Source of the DNA: Streptomyces sp. NBC_00683
GTDB lineage: Bacteria > Actinomycetota > Actinomycetes > Streptomycetales > Streptomycetaceae
Assembly: GCF_036226745.1 (NCBI RefSeq)
Contig: NZ_CP109013.1
Location: forward strand, 186,001-250,000
Length of the DNA: 64,000 nt
Reading direction: 5' to 3'
The stretch's first letter is position 1, and every line of letters begins with the position of its first letter. Below are positions 42,522 through 50,749 of the stretch, piece by piece. Both the position numbers and the translations under genes were made by a program. The notes below the pieces were generated by a model. The model was not told where the DNA came from. It did no database searches and saw only the letters and a list, made by a program, of their open reading frames with translations.

Positions 42522-43388
42522 ATGCGTCTGGCCCTGTTCAACAAGGGACGCCTCGGACTGGTCGACGGCGACACCCTCGTCGACGTGACCGAGCAACTCG
42601 CCGGTAAGGGCGCCCTCGGAGCTGCCGGTGCGCTGCATGAGCACATCGAAAGGGTCGCCCGCGACGCAGCCTCGCCGCTCGACCTCGCCACCTGCGCGCG
42701 TGTCCCGCTCGCCCGAGCAGTCCTGGAGGCTCCACTGCCTCGCCCCGGAAAGATCATCGGTGCGCCGGTCAACTACCTCGACCACAAGGCCGAGATGGAG
42801 TACACCACGTCGGTCGCCGATCTCGGAGTCTTCCTCAAGGCGAACTCCTCCGTCATAGGGCCGGACCAGGACATCCTCCTCCCCTACACCGACAGGCGCA
42901 CCGATCAGGAGGGCGAACTGGGCGTCGTCATCGGACGCACCGCCCGCCACGTCGGCGTGGACGACGCGCTGGACCACGTCTTCGGCTACACATGCGTGCT
43001 GGACATCACCGTCCGGTCCGGCGAGGACCGCTCCACGCGCAAGTCGTTCGACACGTTCACGCCCGTCGGGCCCTGGGTCGTGACCGCCGACGAGATTCCG
43101 GACCCGGACTCCCTCGGCCTGCGCTGCGACGTCGGCGGCAGCACCCGCCAGCGGACCAACACGGCGGATCTGATCTTCGACGTCCGTGAGCTGATCGCCT
43201 ACACGTCGTCTGTCATGACGCTGCACCCGGGGGACGTGATCGCGACCGGCACGCCGGCCGGAGTGGGACCGCTCACCCACGGGGACCGTGTCGTCCTGGA
43301 GATCGAGCGGGTGGGCCGCCTGGAAGTGGGGGTGGACGGCTCCCGGGCCCTCCCCTACGAACAGCGGCCCGGGCGCCGGCACCGCTGA
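42522..43388 (+). CDS. FAH-family maleylpyruvate/fumarylpyruvate hydrolase
   Basis: 288 residues from ATG 42522, with AAGGAGG seven bases upstream. The family stretch GAPVNYLDHKAEM and the metal-site segment DQEGELGVVIGRTA are clear, and TGTPAGVGP is the terminal family motif. In gentisate operons this protein cleaves fumarylpyruvate, or maleylpyruvate directly, to pyruvate plus fumarate or maleate. It is the third FAH-fold protein of the cluster and probably the last gene; about 180 bases separate it from the convergent kinase gene. Confidence 0.9.
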   Translation: MRLALFNKGRLGLVDGDTLVDVTEQLAGKGALGAAGALHEHIERVARDAASPLDLATCARVPLARAVLEAPLPRPGKIIGAPVNYLDHKAEMEYTTSVADLGVFLKANSSVIGPDQDILLPYTDRRTDQEGELGVVIGRTARHVGVDDALDHVFGYTCVLDITVRSGEDRSTRKSFDTFTPVGPWVVTADEIPDPDSLGLRCDVGGSTRQRTNTADLIFDVRELIAYTSSVMTLHPGDVIATGTPAGVGPLTHGDRVVLEIERVGRLEVGVDGSRALPYEQRPGRRHR

Positions 43389-43566
43389 CGGAAAGGTCGC
43401 GCACGGGGCGGTGCCCTCAGCCGGAATCCCGCCATGGACCAGCGGATGCTCACCCGTCACGCCTCGCTGGACGTCGAGGCTCTCCCCGACTGAGGTGGAG
43501 AGGCCGGCGCCGAGCATTCTCCGGGTGGGGAACTCGTCCTCGCCGTGACTCCGCGGCCGGACGGGG

Positions 43567-46500
43567 TCATCTGCCGTCGCTGGTGCCCAGAGCCTGGAAG
43601 TCGACCATGCCGAAAGCCTCGTGGACGTAGACGTTGGTCAGTCGCGGGTTGCGGTAGTTGAGGACCTTGTCGGCGACGATCGGCAGGTAGTACGCACCGT
43701 CGGTGACCGCATGGTTGATCCGGCTGTGGACCTTGGCGGCCTGGGCCGTGTCGCTCTCGGCGGAAGCCTGGTCGAAGAGGTTGTTGATCTCGGGGTCGTC
43801 GATCTGGGCGTAATTGCTGTTGCCGCTCGGCGTGATGAGGCGTCCGTCGGCCAGGGGCTGGAGGAAGCCGGAGCCGGTCGGATAGTCCGCCGCCCATGCC
43901 AGCAGGATCAGGCCGTAGCCCTTGTTCCTGATCGTGCTGGGAGATCCGATGTCCGAGAGGAACTGGACGCCGTCGCGGCGGTCGATCTCGGCGGTGATGC
44001 CTACTTTCTTGAGAGAGCTCTGCAGAGCTTCGGCGGACGCGACGTCCTTGGGATTGGCGCCGCGTACGGCGATCTCGGTGGTGAAGCCCGCGGGCTTGCC
44101 ACACGCCCTCAGCTCGTCCTTGGCCTTCTCGATCCGGGGCTTGCCGTCGGTCAGACCGAACGGGTCGTAGTCATCGGCGCCGAAGACTGTCGGGGGCAGC
44201 ATGTTGCCCTGCCTCGAACCGCCCGTCGGACCGCCGCGAGTGGTCTGGAGGGCTGTGGTGTCGGCCCCGTACAGCACGGCTTTCCGGCAGTGCACATTGT
44301 CGAACGGCTCGGTCTTCGAGACGAGCGAGACGAAACGGATGGAGCCGCTGTGCGGGTTGTCCGCGTCGGCCATCTTCTTCGGGTCGTTCAACACCTTGAG
44401 CGCGGCGGGCTGCGACAGACCGGCCTGCCGGACGTCGAGGTCCACGGTGCCCGCGAGGAGCTGTGCGGCCACGTTCTCGGGGTCGGCGGAGACAGTCAGC
44501 TCGATCCTGTCCGGCAGCGCCTTGCGCAACGGGTCGGTGGCACGGTCCCATTGTTCGTTGCGGACGAGGACCAGCGAATTCCCCGGCTTGTACGACGCGA
44601 AGCGGTACGGGCCGGAGGAGACGGGGTGCGCACCGTATCCGTCGCCGGTGTCCTTCTGCTGCGGCACGGGGGAAGTGGCGCCCATGGTCAGCAGGTACGG
44701 GAAGCGGGAGTCGGCCTTGGCCAGCCTGAGGACGAGGGTCAGGTCGTCAGGTGTCTCGACCGATTTCAGGCCGGGCTTCCCCCGGGTCTCGTCCGTGTAC
44801 GGACCCGGATAGTTCTGGTTCCCGCCCAGTGATTCGATCAGGTACGTGGGGCCCCCGCTGATGACGTCCTGCGCGAAGACCCGCTCGATGCCGTACTTGA
44901 CGTCCTTGGCGGTGATCGGTGTGCCGTCCTCGAACTTCAGACCGGGCTTCAGCTTGACGGTGTAGGTCCTGCCGTCGGCCGAGACCACTGGCTGGGCGGC
45001 GGCCAGGTCCGGAACGAGGTCCAGGCCCTGCTTGCCAGGCTTGGTGTCGTACGCCAGCAGCGTGCGGGCATAGAGGCGCTGCATGTTCCAGGCCCACCCG
45101 TTGTAGGAGCGGGCCGGGTCCCACGAGTCGGCGTCCTGCGAGCTCACCAGACGGAGGGTGCCGCCCTTCCTGCCGGACGCGTTGACCACGCCACCGACCG
45201 CGGCGTTGAAACCTTCGGCACGGGTGGAGGAGCCCGGTCCGTCCCCGGTTCCCTTGGACGTGTCCTTGTCGTCGCCCTGGTCGGCCAGCAGGGCGGTGAT
45301 GCCGCCGCCGGTGACCAGGGCGGCGGCGAGGGCGATCGCCACGAGACGGCGGCGCCGGGTGCTGCCGGGCCGTTGGACGGGAACGCGTCCGGGCGATCTG
45401 GGGGGCGGGGCCGCCATCCGGTCGGTGACGACGGGCGACACGCCGACGGGAGGTGCGGGCTGCTCGTCACGTACGGTCGGTGGCTCGCTCGCCGGCGGGG
45501 GCGGTGCGGGCGAGGGCTGTGCGGGCGGCACCTCCGTCCGCTTGACGAGGTGAATTCGTGGATCCGGCGTCGGCACCGTGTCGGCACGGGGCACGGCGCC
45601 CTGCGTGTCCCCGGAGCCGCGCTCGTCGCGGCCGTCCGCGCCGACGGGGGCGGACCCGTTCTCCTGCTGTCCCGGGTTCTTCGCGGGCGGCGCGGGGGCC
45701 GGGGCATCGCTCCGGCCGGTGGTGAGGGCCGATGCGATCGCTTCCGGGAGCCAGTCGGTCTCGTTCGGCAGCCTGCCCGCGTATGCCTGCCCGCCCGACT
45801 CACCCAGCATCTGCCCGAACTGCGCCAGCAACTCCGGCACGGTGGGCCGCCGGCCAGGGTCCTTGTCGAGACACCGGCCGACGAACTCCGTCTCCGGGGG
45901 CAGCCCACGAAGGTCGGGTTCCTCATAGACGGCGCGGAAGTTCACCGAATGCGGGGAACCGGTCCCGAACGGGCCGTCCCCCGTAGCCGCGAAGGCCAGT
46001 ACGGCCCCCAGGGCGAACACATCGCTGGCGGGGCCGACCGCCTTCCCCGTGACCTGCTCGGGCGACATGAACCCAGGGCTTCCGATCACCATGCCCGTCT
46101 GGGTCAGGACACTCGCCTCGGAGGCGATCGAGATACCGAAATCGATGACCCGCGGCCCGTCGCGGGCAATCAGCACGTTCGACGGCTTCAGGTCCCGGTG
46201 GATCAGTCCCGCGCCGTGAATGGCCTCCAGGGCCTCGACCAGGCCTGCCCCCAGGACGAGCAACGAGCGCCGGGGCCAAGCCCCGTGGGTGCGCACCGCT
46301 GCGTCGAGCGGCAGTCCCGGAACATAGGCGGTGGCGAGCCAGGCGGGCGAGCCCGCAGGATCGGCGTCGACCACGGCTGCGGTGAAGAATCCGGTGACGC
46401 GGCGGGCAGCCTCCACCTCGCGGGCGAAACGGCGCTGGAAGTCCGGGTCCTCGGCCAATTCGGCGCGCACCACCTTCACCGCGACCATCCGGCCGCTGGT

Positions 46501-46602
46501 GGAACTCCCCAGGTACACGCGGCCCATCCCGCCCGCTCCCAGGCGCGCAAGGATCCGATACCGCCCCACTTGGCGCGGATCTGCCGCATCCAGCTCTTGC
46601 AA
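43567..46602 (-). CDS. Ser/Thr protein kinase fused to an oligopeptide-type ABC binding domain
   Basis: 1011 residues from TTG 46602 with a GGGGG ribosome site. Residues 15-280 are a Pkn-type kinase: glycine loop LGAGGMGRVY, Lys43, HRD at 135-137 with LKPSN, DFG at 154-156 and the activation-loop end GSPGFMSPE. A proline- and acid-rich linker (about 290-415) leads to one membrane helix (about 418-440). From about 475 to the end is a family 5 solute-binding domain (SBP_bac_5) outside the cell: GGTLRLVSSQDADSWDP near its start and the SSGPYRFASYKPGN segment in the middle. There is no lipobox. Binding of a peptide or metal ligand outside could switch the kinase inside. A long continuous frame with no break excludes a simple read-through artefact. 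Confidence 0.88.
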   Translation of the reverse strand: MQELDAADPRQVGRYRILARLGAGGMGRVYLGSSTSGRMVAVKVVRAELAEDPDFQRRFAREVEAARRVTGFFTAAVVDADPAGSPAWLATAYVPGLPLDAAVRTHGAWPRRSLLVLGAGLVEALEAIHGAGLIHRDLKPSNVLIARDGPRVIDFGISIASEASVLTQTGMVIGSPGFMSPEQVTGKAVGPASDVFALGAVLAFAATGDGPFGTGSPHSVNFRAVYEEPDLRGLPPETEFVGRCLDKDPGRRPTVPELLAQFGQMLGESGGQAYAGRLPNETDWLPEAIASALTTGRSDAPAPAPPAKNPGQQENGSAPVGADGRDERGSGDTQGAVPRADTVPTPDPRIHLVKRTEVPPAQPSPAPPPPASEPPTVRDEQPAPPVGVSPVVTDRMAAPPPRSPGRVPVQRPGSTRRRRLVAIALAAALVTGGGITALLADQGDDKDTSKGTGDGPGSSTRAEGFNAAVGGVVNASGRKGGTLRLVSSQDADSWDPARSYNGWAWNMQRLYARTLLAYDTKPGKQGLDLVPDLAAAQPVVSADGRTYTVKLKPGLKFEDGTPITAKDVKYGIERVFAQDVISGGPTYLIESLGGNQNYPGPYTDETRGKPGLKSVETPDDLTLVLRLAKADSRFPYLLTMGATSPVPQQKDTGDGYGAHPVSSGPYRFASYKPGNSLVLVRNEQWDRATDPLRKALPDRIELTVSADPENVAAQLLAGTVDLDVRQAGLSQPAALKVLNDPKKMADADNPHSGSIRFVSLVSKTEPFDNVHCRKAVLYGADTTALQTTRGGPTGGSRQGNMLPPTVFGADDYDPFGLTDGKPRIEKAKDELRACGKPAGFTTEIAVRGANPKDVASAEALQSSLKKVGITAEIDRRDGVQFLSDIGSPSTIRNKGYGLILLAWAADYPTGSGFLQPLADGRLITPSGNSNYAQIDDPEINNLFDQASAESDTAQAAKVHSRINHAVTDGAYYLPIVADKVLNYRNPRLTNVYVHEAFGMVDFQALGTSDGR

Positions 46603-46879
46603 CGCCGGCCCCCTGTCTCCGACCCACCCGGGGATCGTCGGAGACGATTACATCAGATCTGGATGACTCCCTTTGCGGTCCCGGCCTCAGCCGACAGGCT
46701 GTCCACGCAGGACTGCCTGATGAGTCATCAGAGATGCTGGACTCCTGGATCGCGAACCAGCACGGACGACGGCTGGTGCCACGCGATCGCCAGGCAGAGA
46801 CCTTCAGTGGCGTCGGCGTCGGCCGTGGAAGCTCCGTCGCCTGTGAGTGCGACCACCCGCACTCACGCTGTGCCCCTGA

Positions 46880-47440
46880 TCAGCCGGTTTCCGTCAAGTC
46901 TGCGTGCGCGGCCTCGAGGATCTCCTCGGAGAGCGGGGAGCCCTTGGTGGCCCGGGACAGGACCAGCGCACCGAACAGGGTGCAGAGGCGGACGATTCCG
47001 TCCTGGTCGTCAGTGGCGAGGAAGTCGGCGAAGTCGGCCACCCCCTCGGTGTAGACGCGACGGGCCTCATCTCCCCCACTCCCGCGGGCGATGTCGGTGG
47101 CAAGCGCCGCGACCGGGCAGCCGTCCGCGGGATCGTCGCGGTGTGCGACGGAGAGGTAGACGTCGATCAGGGCCTGCTGAGCGGCGTCACGCTGCCCGTC
47201 GTTCCGTTCGAGCCCGGAGGTGTGGCGGCGGGCGAGCTCCGCGAAGGCGTGGGCGGTGGTCTCGTCGACGAGCGCCTCCTTGGATTCGAACTGCTTGTAG
47301 AACGCGCCGTGGGTCAGACCGGCAGCCTTCATCAGGTCGGCGACGCTGACGTGGGCGCCCTGCTCACGGAAAAGCCGGGAGGCGGTGTCCACCACCCGCT
47401 TGCGGTTCTCCTCTGCCTGCGCCTGCGATACGCGGCCCAT
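46880..47440 (-). CDS. TetR-family repressor
   Basis: 186 residues from ATG 47440 (GGGAGATGG before it). The N-terminal HTH is VSVADLMKAAGLTHGAFYKQF (about 30-50). The C-terminal domain is the ligand-binding type (residues about 80-185, with DGCPVAALATDIAR near its start). Divergent from the SDR gene at 47555, with a 24-bp palindrome between them. Expected to repress both genes. Confidence 0.93.
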   Translation of the reverse strand: MGRVSQAQAEENRKRVVDTASRLFREQGAHVSVADLMKAAGLTHGAFYKQFESKEALVDETTAHAFAELARRHTSGLERNDGQRDAAQQALIDVYLSVAHRDDPADGCPVAALATDIARGSGGDEARRVYTEGVADFADFLATDDQDGIVRLCTLFGALVLSRATKGSPLSEEILEAAHADLTETG

Positions 47441-47487
47441 GACCATCTCCCATTTGGATGTCGATTGGCATCTATCGTAGTCGAGTG

Positions 47488-47511
47488 TTTAGATTGGATG
47501 CATAATCTAAA
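47488..47511. promoter_or_regulatory. Palindromic TetR operator
   Basis: TTTAGATT (47488-47495) and AATCTAAA (47504-47511) form a perfect inverted repeat with an eight-base spacer GGATGCAT. It lies 48 bases before the regulator start and 44 before the SDR start. The AT-rich symmetry against the GC-rich background supports a true operator. Confidence 0.8.
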
Positions 47512-47554
47512 TTCTCGGGTGGCCGGACGGCACCCGCCAGAACCAGGAGCAGCC

Positions 47555-48247
47555 ATGGAACTGAAGAACGCGGTCGCGGTCGTCACCGGCGCCAACCGGG
47601 GCCTCGGGCGGCACCTGGCCGCCCAGCTCGTGGAGCACGGCGCGAAGGTCTACGCGGCAGCCAGGCGCCCTGAGACGATCGACCTGCCCGGCGTCACCCT
47701 CCTGCGCCTGGACGTCACGGACCAGGACTCGATACAGGAAGCAGCTCGCATCGCGTCCGACACCACGCTGCTGATCAACAACGCGGGAATCTCCACCGGG
47801 GCCGCGTTGATCGGAGGAGACCTGGAGAAGGTGCGCCAGGAGATGGAGACCAACTTCTTCGGCCCGCTCGCAGCGACGCGGGCCTTCGCCCCCGTCATCG
47901 AGGCCAACGGCGGCGGCGCCGTACTCAACATCCTGTCCGTCCTGTCCTGGCTGCACCCGGCCGGCCTCGGCTCCTACGCCGCCTCCAAGGCCGCCGCCTG
48001 GGCACTGACCGGCGCGACCCGCGACGAATTGGCGCCTCGCGGCATCGCCGTCTCGGCGCTGCACGTCGGCTACATGGACACCGACATGGCCGCCGCCGTC
48101 CCCGCCGACCAGAAGTCCGCCGCCGCAGACGTCGCGGCCCAGGCCTTGAACGGCATCGAGGCGGGCCTGCCCGAGATTCTCGCCGACGAGCTCACCCAGC
48201 AGGTCAAGCAGAGCCTGGCCGTCGCGTCGGAGCCGAACGCCGCCTGA
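47555..48247 (+). CDS. Short-chain dehydrogenase/reductase under TetR control
   Basis: 230 residues from ATG 47555, with CAGGAG eight bases upstream. Complete classical SDR: TGANRGLGR cofactor motif, LDVT, NNAG (VLL..INNAGIST), catalytic Ser (LSVLSW) and YAASK. The C-terminal end is shorter than in 250-residue relatives. The substrate is unknown; TetR/SDR pairs of this kind usually respond to lipophilic or aldehyde compounds. Confidence 0.92.
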   Translation: MELKNAVAVVTGANRGLGRHLAAQLVEHGAKVYAAARRPETIDLPGVTLLRLDVTDQDSIQEAARIASDTTLLINNAGISTGAALIGGDLEKVRQEMETNFFGPLAATRAFAPVIEANGGGAVLNILSVLSWLHPAGLGSYAASKAAAWALTGATRDELAPRGIAVSALHVGYMDTDMAAAVPADQKSAAADVAAQALNGIEAGLPEILADELTQQVKQSLAVASEPNAA

Positions 48248-48351
48248 GGCCCTCCCGTCTCCGGCGCAGCCCATCACGTGGCGCCGTGTGCGGCATCCAA
48301 GGTGCGGGCCCCGGCGCAGGGGCACCCGCGTCATCGGACCCGGTGAGCACC

Positions 48352-48411
48352 GGGGCCTCTCGTTCGGGTCATGCTGGGCTCACGTGCGGTCCGATCCGAA
48401 CGAAAGGCCCC
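48352..48411. terminator. Long imperfect hairpin between convergent genes
   Basis: GGGGCCTCTCGTTCGG (48352-48367) pairs with CCGAACGAAAGGCCCC (48396-48411) with one mismatch and a 28-base loop. It lies between the SDR and the convergent NTF2-like gene and probably ends both transcripts. Confidence 0.7.
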
Positions 48412-48430
48412 AGCGGACGGGCGGGGCCGG

Positions 48431-48805
48431 TCAGTTGGCGGGCGTCTCGCCGTACGCGCCGAAGCCCGCCACCACCAGGCCGTCCCGGAAGGTCAGCACC
48501 TCGCTCACCCTGCCGCCGATCTGGTTGAGGTAGTCGATCACGAGTGCGTCGACGCTCGCCCGTACGTCCATCACCTCGAACTTCAGGTCGGGTATCCGCT
48601 CGAGCCCTGCCGCCCAGTACGCACGCAGGGCGGCTTTGCCGTGCACGGTGCCGGCCGGGTCGCCCGTCAGCCGGGCGATCATGGGCGAACTGAAGGTCAC
48701 GTCGTCGTGGTAGTGCGCGAGAATGCGGTCCAGGTCGTGTGAGTTCCAGTCGTCCTGCCACTGGGCGGCGAAGCGACGGGCGAAGTCGAGATCCATACGG
48801 ATCAT
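48431..48805 (-). CDS. NTF2-like/SnoaL-fold small protein
   Basis: 124 residues from ATG 48805 (48796 is an in-frame alternative; neither has a strong ribosome site). The segments WQDDWNSHDLDRILAHYHDD, SPMIARLTG and GKAALRAYWAAGL are typical of nuclear-transport-factor-2-like proteins (SnoaL_2). The family includes small cyclases, isomerases and proteins without known function. No substrate can be inferred from the neighbourhood. Confidence 0.88.
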   Translation of the reverse strand: MIRMDLDFARRFAAQWQDDWNSHDLDRILAHYHDDVTFSSPMIARLTGDPAGTVHGKAALRAYWAAGLERIPDLKFEVMDVRASVDALVIDYLNQIGGRVSEVLTFRDGLVVAGFGAYGETPAN

Positions 48806-49124
48806 GATGCGGCAGCGCGATGATGGACGCGTGCACTTTGAACCCATCACCTGTGAGCGTCTGGCCCGCACCCGCGCCGCCCACACCGAGGGACCCGGGT
48901 TCAGCGCCGGCGGGGCTTCGCACTGGCCGCGCTGGGCCGTTTCGTTCGGCTCATCAGGTGCGGCTGGGACAGTGCGGGCAGGCGCTTGACTGAACGCGTG
49001 CTCAGGCACGAGCCTTGCGATCATCGTGGGCGGTGGCGACTGCGCTGCGCGAGGATTCTGTGTCTTCGCTTTCAGCAAGCGGCGTGCAAGGGGTGTACAC
49101 CGCGAACCAGGAGTGGGTGCCCAG
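48806..49124. other. No confident gene
   Basis: About 320 bases between the NTF2-like gene and the hypothetical at 49125. Short open frames are present on the plus strand (one reading RTRAAHTEGPGFSAGGA), which resembles the tail of the next gene (RTEGPGLNAG) and may be an old local duplication. No supported coding gene. Confidence 0.4.
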
Positions 49125-49559
49125 GTGATCGCGTTCCTGATCGACGTGGTGGGGGGCCTCTTGGTCCCCGATTTCGGTGGGAGACGGCGGGCGAAGGCGC
49201 AGGCTCGCGCCTTCGCTGAGGGCGGTGAGGTCCTCTTCGAGGCATGCATCCTCGGCGACCGCCCGTATTGCAGTCCGGTCGTAGTCTTCCTCGCCGCCTC
49301 CAGGACTGCTCTGCACGTATCGCCCACCGAGGTGAAGACGCTCGCGCGTCGCGCTCTGCCGACCGAACATATCGAGATACGCCAGATCCGCAGGCGGACT
49401 CGATCAGACTCTCGGATCATCCGCCCCTACTGGAACATCGCCGAGTGTCACGACGGGAGCGTCGGCTTCGTGGTCGCCTGCGCCCCTGAGCACATGCGCT
49501 ATTTCACCGGGTCGCTCAGAACAGAAGGCCCCGGACTGAACGCCGGAGCTGCCGGCTGA
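49125..49559 (+). CDS. Hypothetical protein with N-terminal membrane helix
   Basis: 144 residues if started at GTG 49125 (GTG 49113 is an alternative; AGGAG lies 11 bases upstream of 49125). One hydrophobic N-terminal segment (VIAFLIDVVGGLLV) is followed by a soluble part rich in Arg and Ala, with CSPVVVFLAASRTALHVS and the HIEIRQIRRR segment. The C-terminal tail TEGPGLNAGAAG is probably non-structural. Codon bias is consistent with an expressed gene but no family is recognised. Confidence 0.5.
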   Translation: MIAFLIDVVGGLLVPDFGGRRRAKAQARAFAEGGEVLFEACILGDRPYCSPVVVFLAASRTALHVSPTEVKTLARRALPTEHIEIRQIRRRTRSDSRIIRPYWNIAECHDGSVGFVVACAPEHMRYFTGSLRTEGPGLNAGAAG

Positions 49560-49561
49560 CT

Positions 49562-49669
49562 TTGTTGGTCAGCGGGCTGACTGCCCAGCAGATGGCGCAC
49601 CGGATCATGGGCGGAGGCGGGCGTTCCTACGTCCTCACTGCTCTGGAAAACGTACTGACCGACCTGTGA
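49562..49669 (+). pseudogene. Possible remnant of a LuxR-type HTH domain
   Basis: The frame reads LTAQQMAHRIMGGGGRSYVL followed by TALENVLTDL and a stop. The spacing resembles the C-terminal helix-turn-helix of LuxR regulators (LTxxxIAxRL...RTVxxHLxNVLxKL), but with the recognition helix altered. There is no upstream domain. Very weak call; chance similarity is possible. Confidence 0.2.
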
Positions 49670-49744
49670 CCGCAGCACAAAAGCTCGATCGCGGTCAGCG
49701 GGGCACCGGGTGCCGAGAAGGTAACGTCACACGGTGCCCCCGAG

Positions 49745-50506
49745 TCAGTCCTGCACGTCTTCGGTGAACAACTCCGGTGGTGCCTGCAGGTCGTGGGCGC
49801 GGAACAGGACGGCGTGCTCGACGCCCATGGCCTTGCCGCTCATCGCGGTGAGCTTCGGGATGAAGTCCTCGGGGGCGGGGTGGTCCGGGAGCGCGGCCAG
49901 GTACGCGGCATGCGCCTCGAGGGAGGCGATGCCGCGGCGCAGTGGCTCACCCGTGACCTCGACGCCGTGGGTCGCCCCGGAGCCGGTGAGCCCGGGGACG
50001 ATGAGCCAGCGCACGGAGTGCGGTTGCAGGTCCTCCTCGTCGACCTGCTCCGGGAAGACCCACCGGTTGCCCGCGTCGCGCACGGCGTCGAGCACCGCGA
50101 GCCCGGCTGCCCGGTGGTCGGCCTGATCGAAGCCGTAGGGCGTCTCGATGTCGTAACCGGTGCCGAGTACGACGTCGGGCTTGAACCGGCGGATCTCCCG
50201 GCAGATGTCCCGGCGCAGGTCGAGGCCGTAGACGAGCACGCCGTCCGGATGTTCAAGAATGGTCAGGTGATTTACGCCGACGACGGCGCAGGCGGTCTGC
50301 TGCTCGGCGACGCGCAGGCGTGCCGTCTCCTCGGGAGGGTTCGGCATCCCGGCCTCGCCGCGAGTGAGCAGGAGATATCCGACCTCGATGCCGCGCGCGG
50401 TCCACCGAGCGACGGCCGCAGAGGTGCCGTACTCCATGTCGTCGGGGTGCGCGACGACGCAGAGCACGCGCTGGAAGGACTCCTCCGGGAGCGCAGGCAA
50501 TGTCAT
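49745..50506 (-). CDS. PIG-L family deacetylase (LmbE/MshB-like)
   Basis: 253 residues from ATG 50506 (GGAAGGA eight bases upstream). The zinc motif is AHPDDMEYG (about residues 18-26), with a third histidine in the DQADHRAAG segment (about 126-134). The fold removes acetyl groups from GlcNAc-containing substrates: in mycothiol synthesis (MshB), in mycothiol-conjugate hydrolysis (Mca), or in secondary metabolism. The absence of partner genes leaves the substrate open. Confidence 0.92.
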   Translation of the reverse strand: MTLPALPEESFQRVLCVVAHPDDMEYGTSAAVARWTARGIEVGYLLLTRGEAGMPNPPEETARLRVAEQQTACAVVGVNHLTILEHPDGVLVYGLDLRRDICREIRRFKPDVVLGTGYDIETPYGFDQADHRAAGLAVLDAVRDAGNRWVFPEQVDEEDLQPHSVRWLIVPGLTGSGATHGVEVTGEPLRRGIASLEAHAAYLAALPDHPAPEDFIPKLTAMSGKAMGVEHAVLFRAHDLQAPPELFTEDVQD

Positions 50507-50749
50507 GTCGGCATCCTTCCGCATGGAGGGCCGACCGTCGGCGTGACGTGCCGAAGAACCTCCGCCCACGAACAGTGGCCGCTGGTGGCCCGCCGACCAA
50601 CGGAGTCATTGGGCAACCGCTCGGCAATGTTCCAGGAGGGACGGATGGTCCAGAAGCTGCCACCCGGTGATTCCACGGGTGGCCACGAAGCTGATCGCTG
50701 ACTCTGCTGCCGGGCACAGTGCCTCATCCACTGACCTGCTGAAGACCTC

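Noticed and set aside
43389..43566. Weak inverted repeat CTCTCC/GGAGAG as a terminator of the catabolic operon
   Set aside because: Only six pairs with an 11-base loop; too weak to call.
46603..46879. Possible gene fragment between the kinase and TetR genes
   Set aside because: Short frames only, with no ribosome site, motif or family likeness in either direction.
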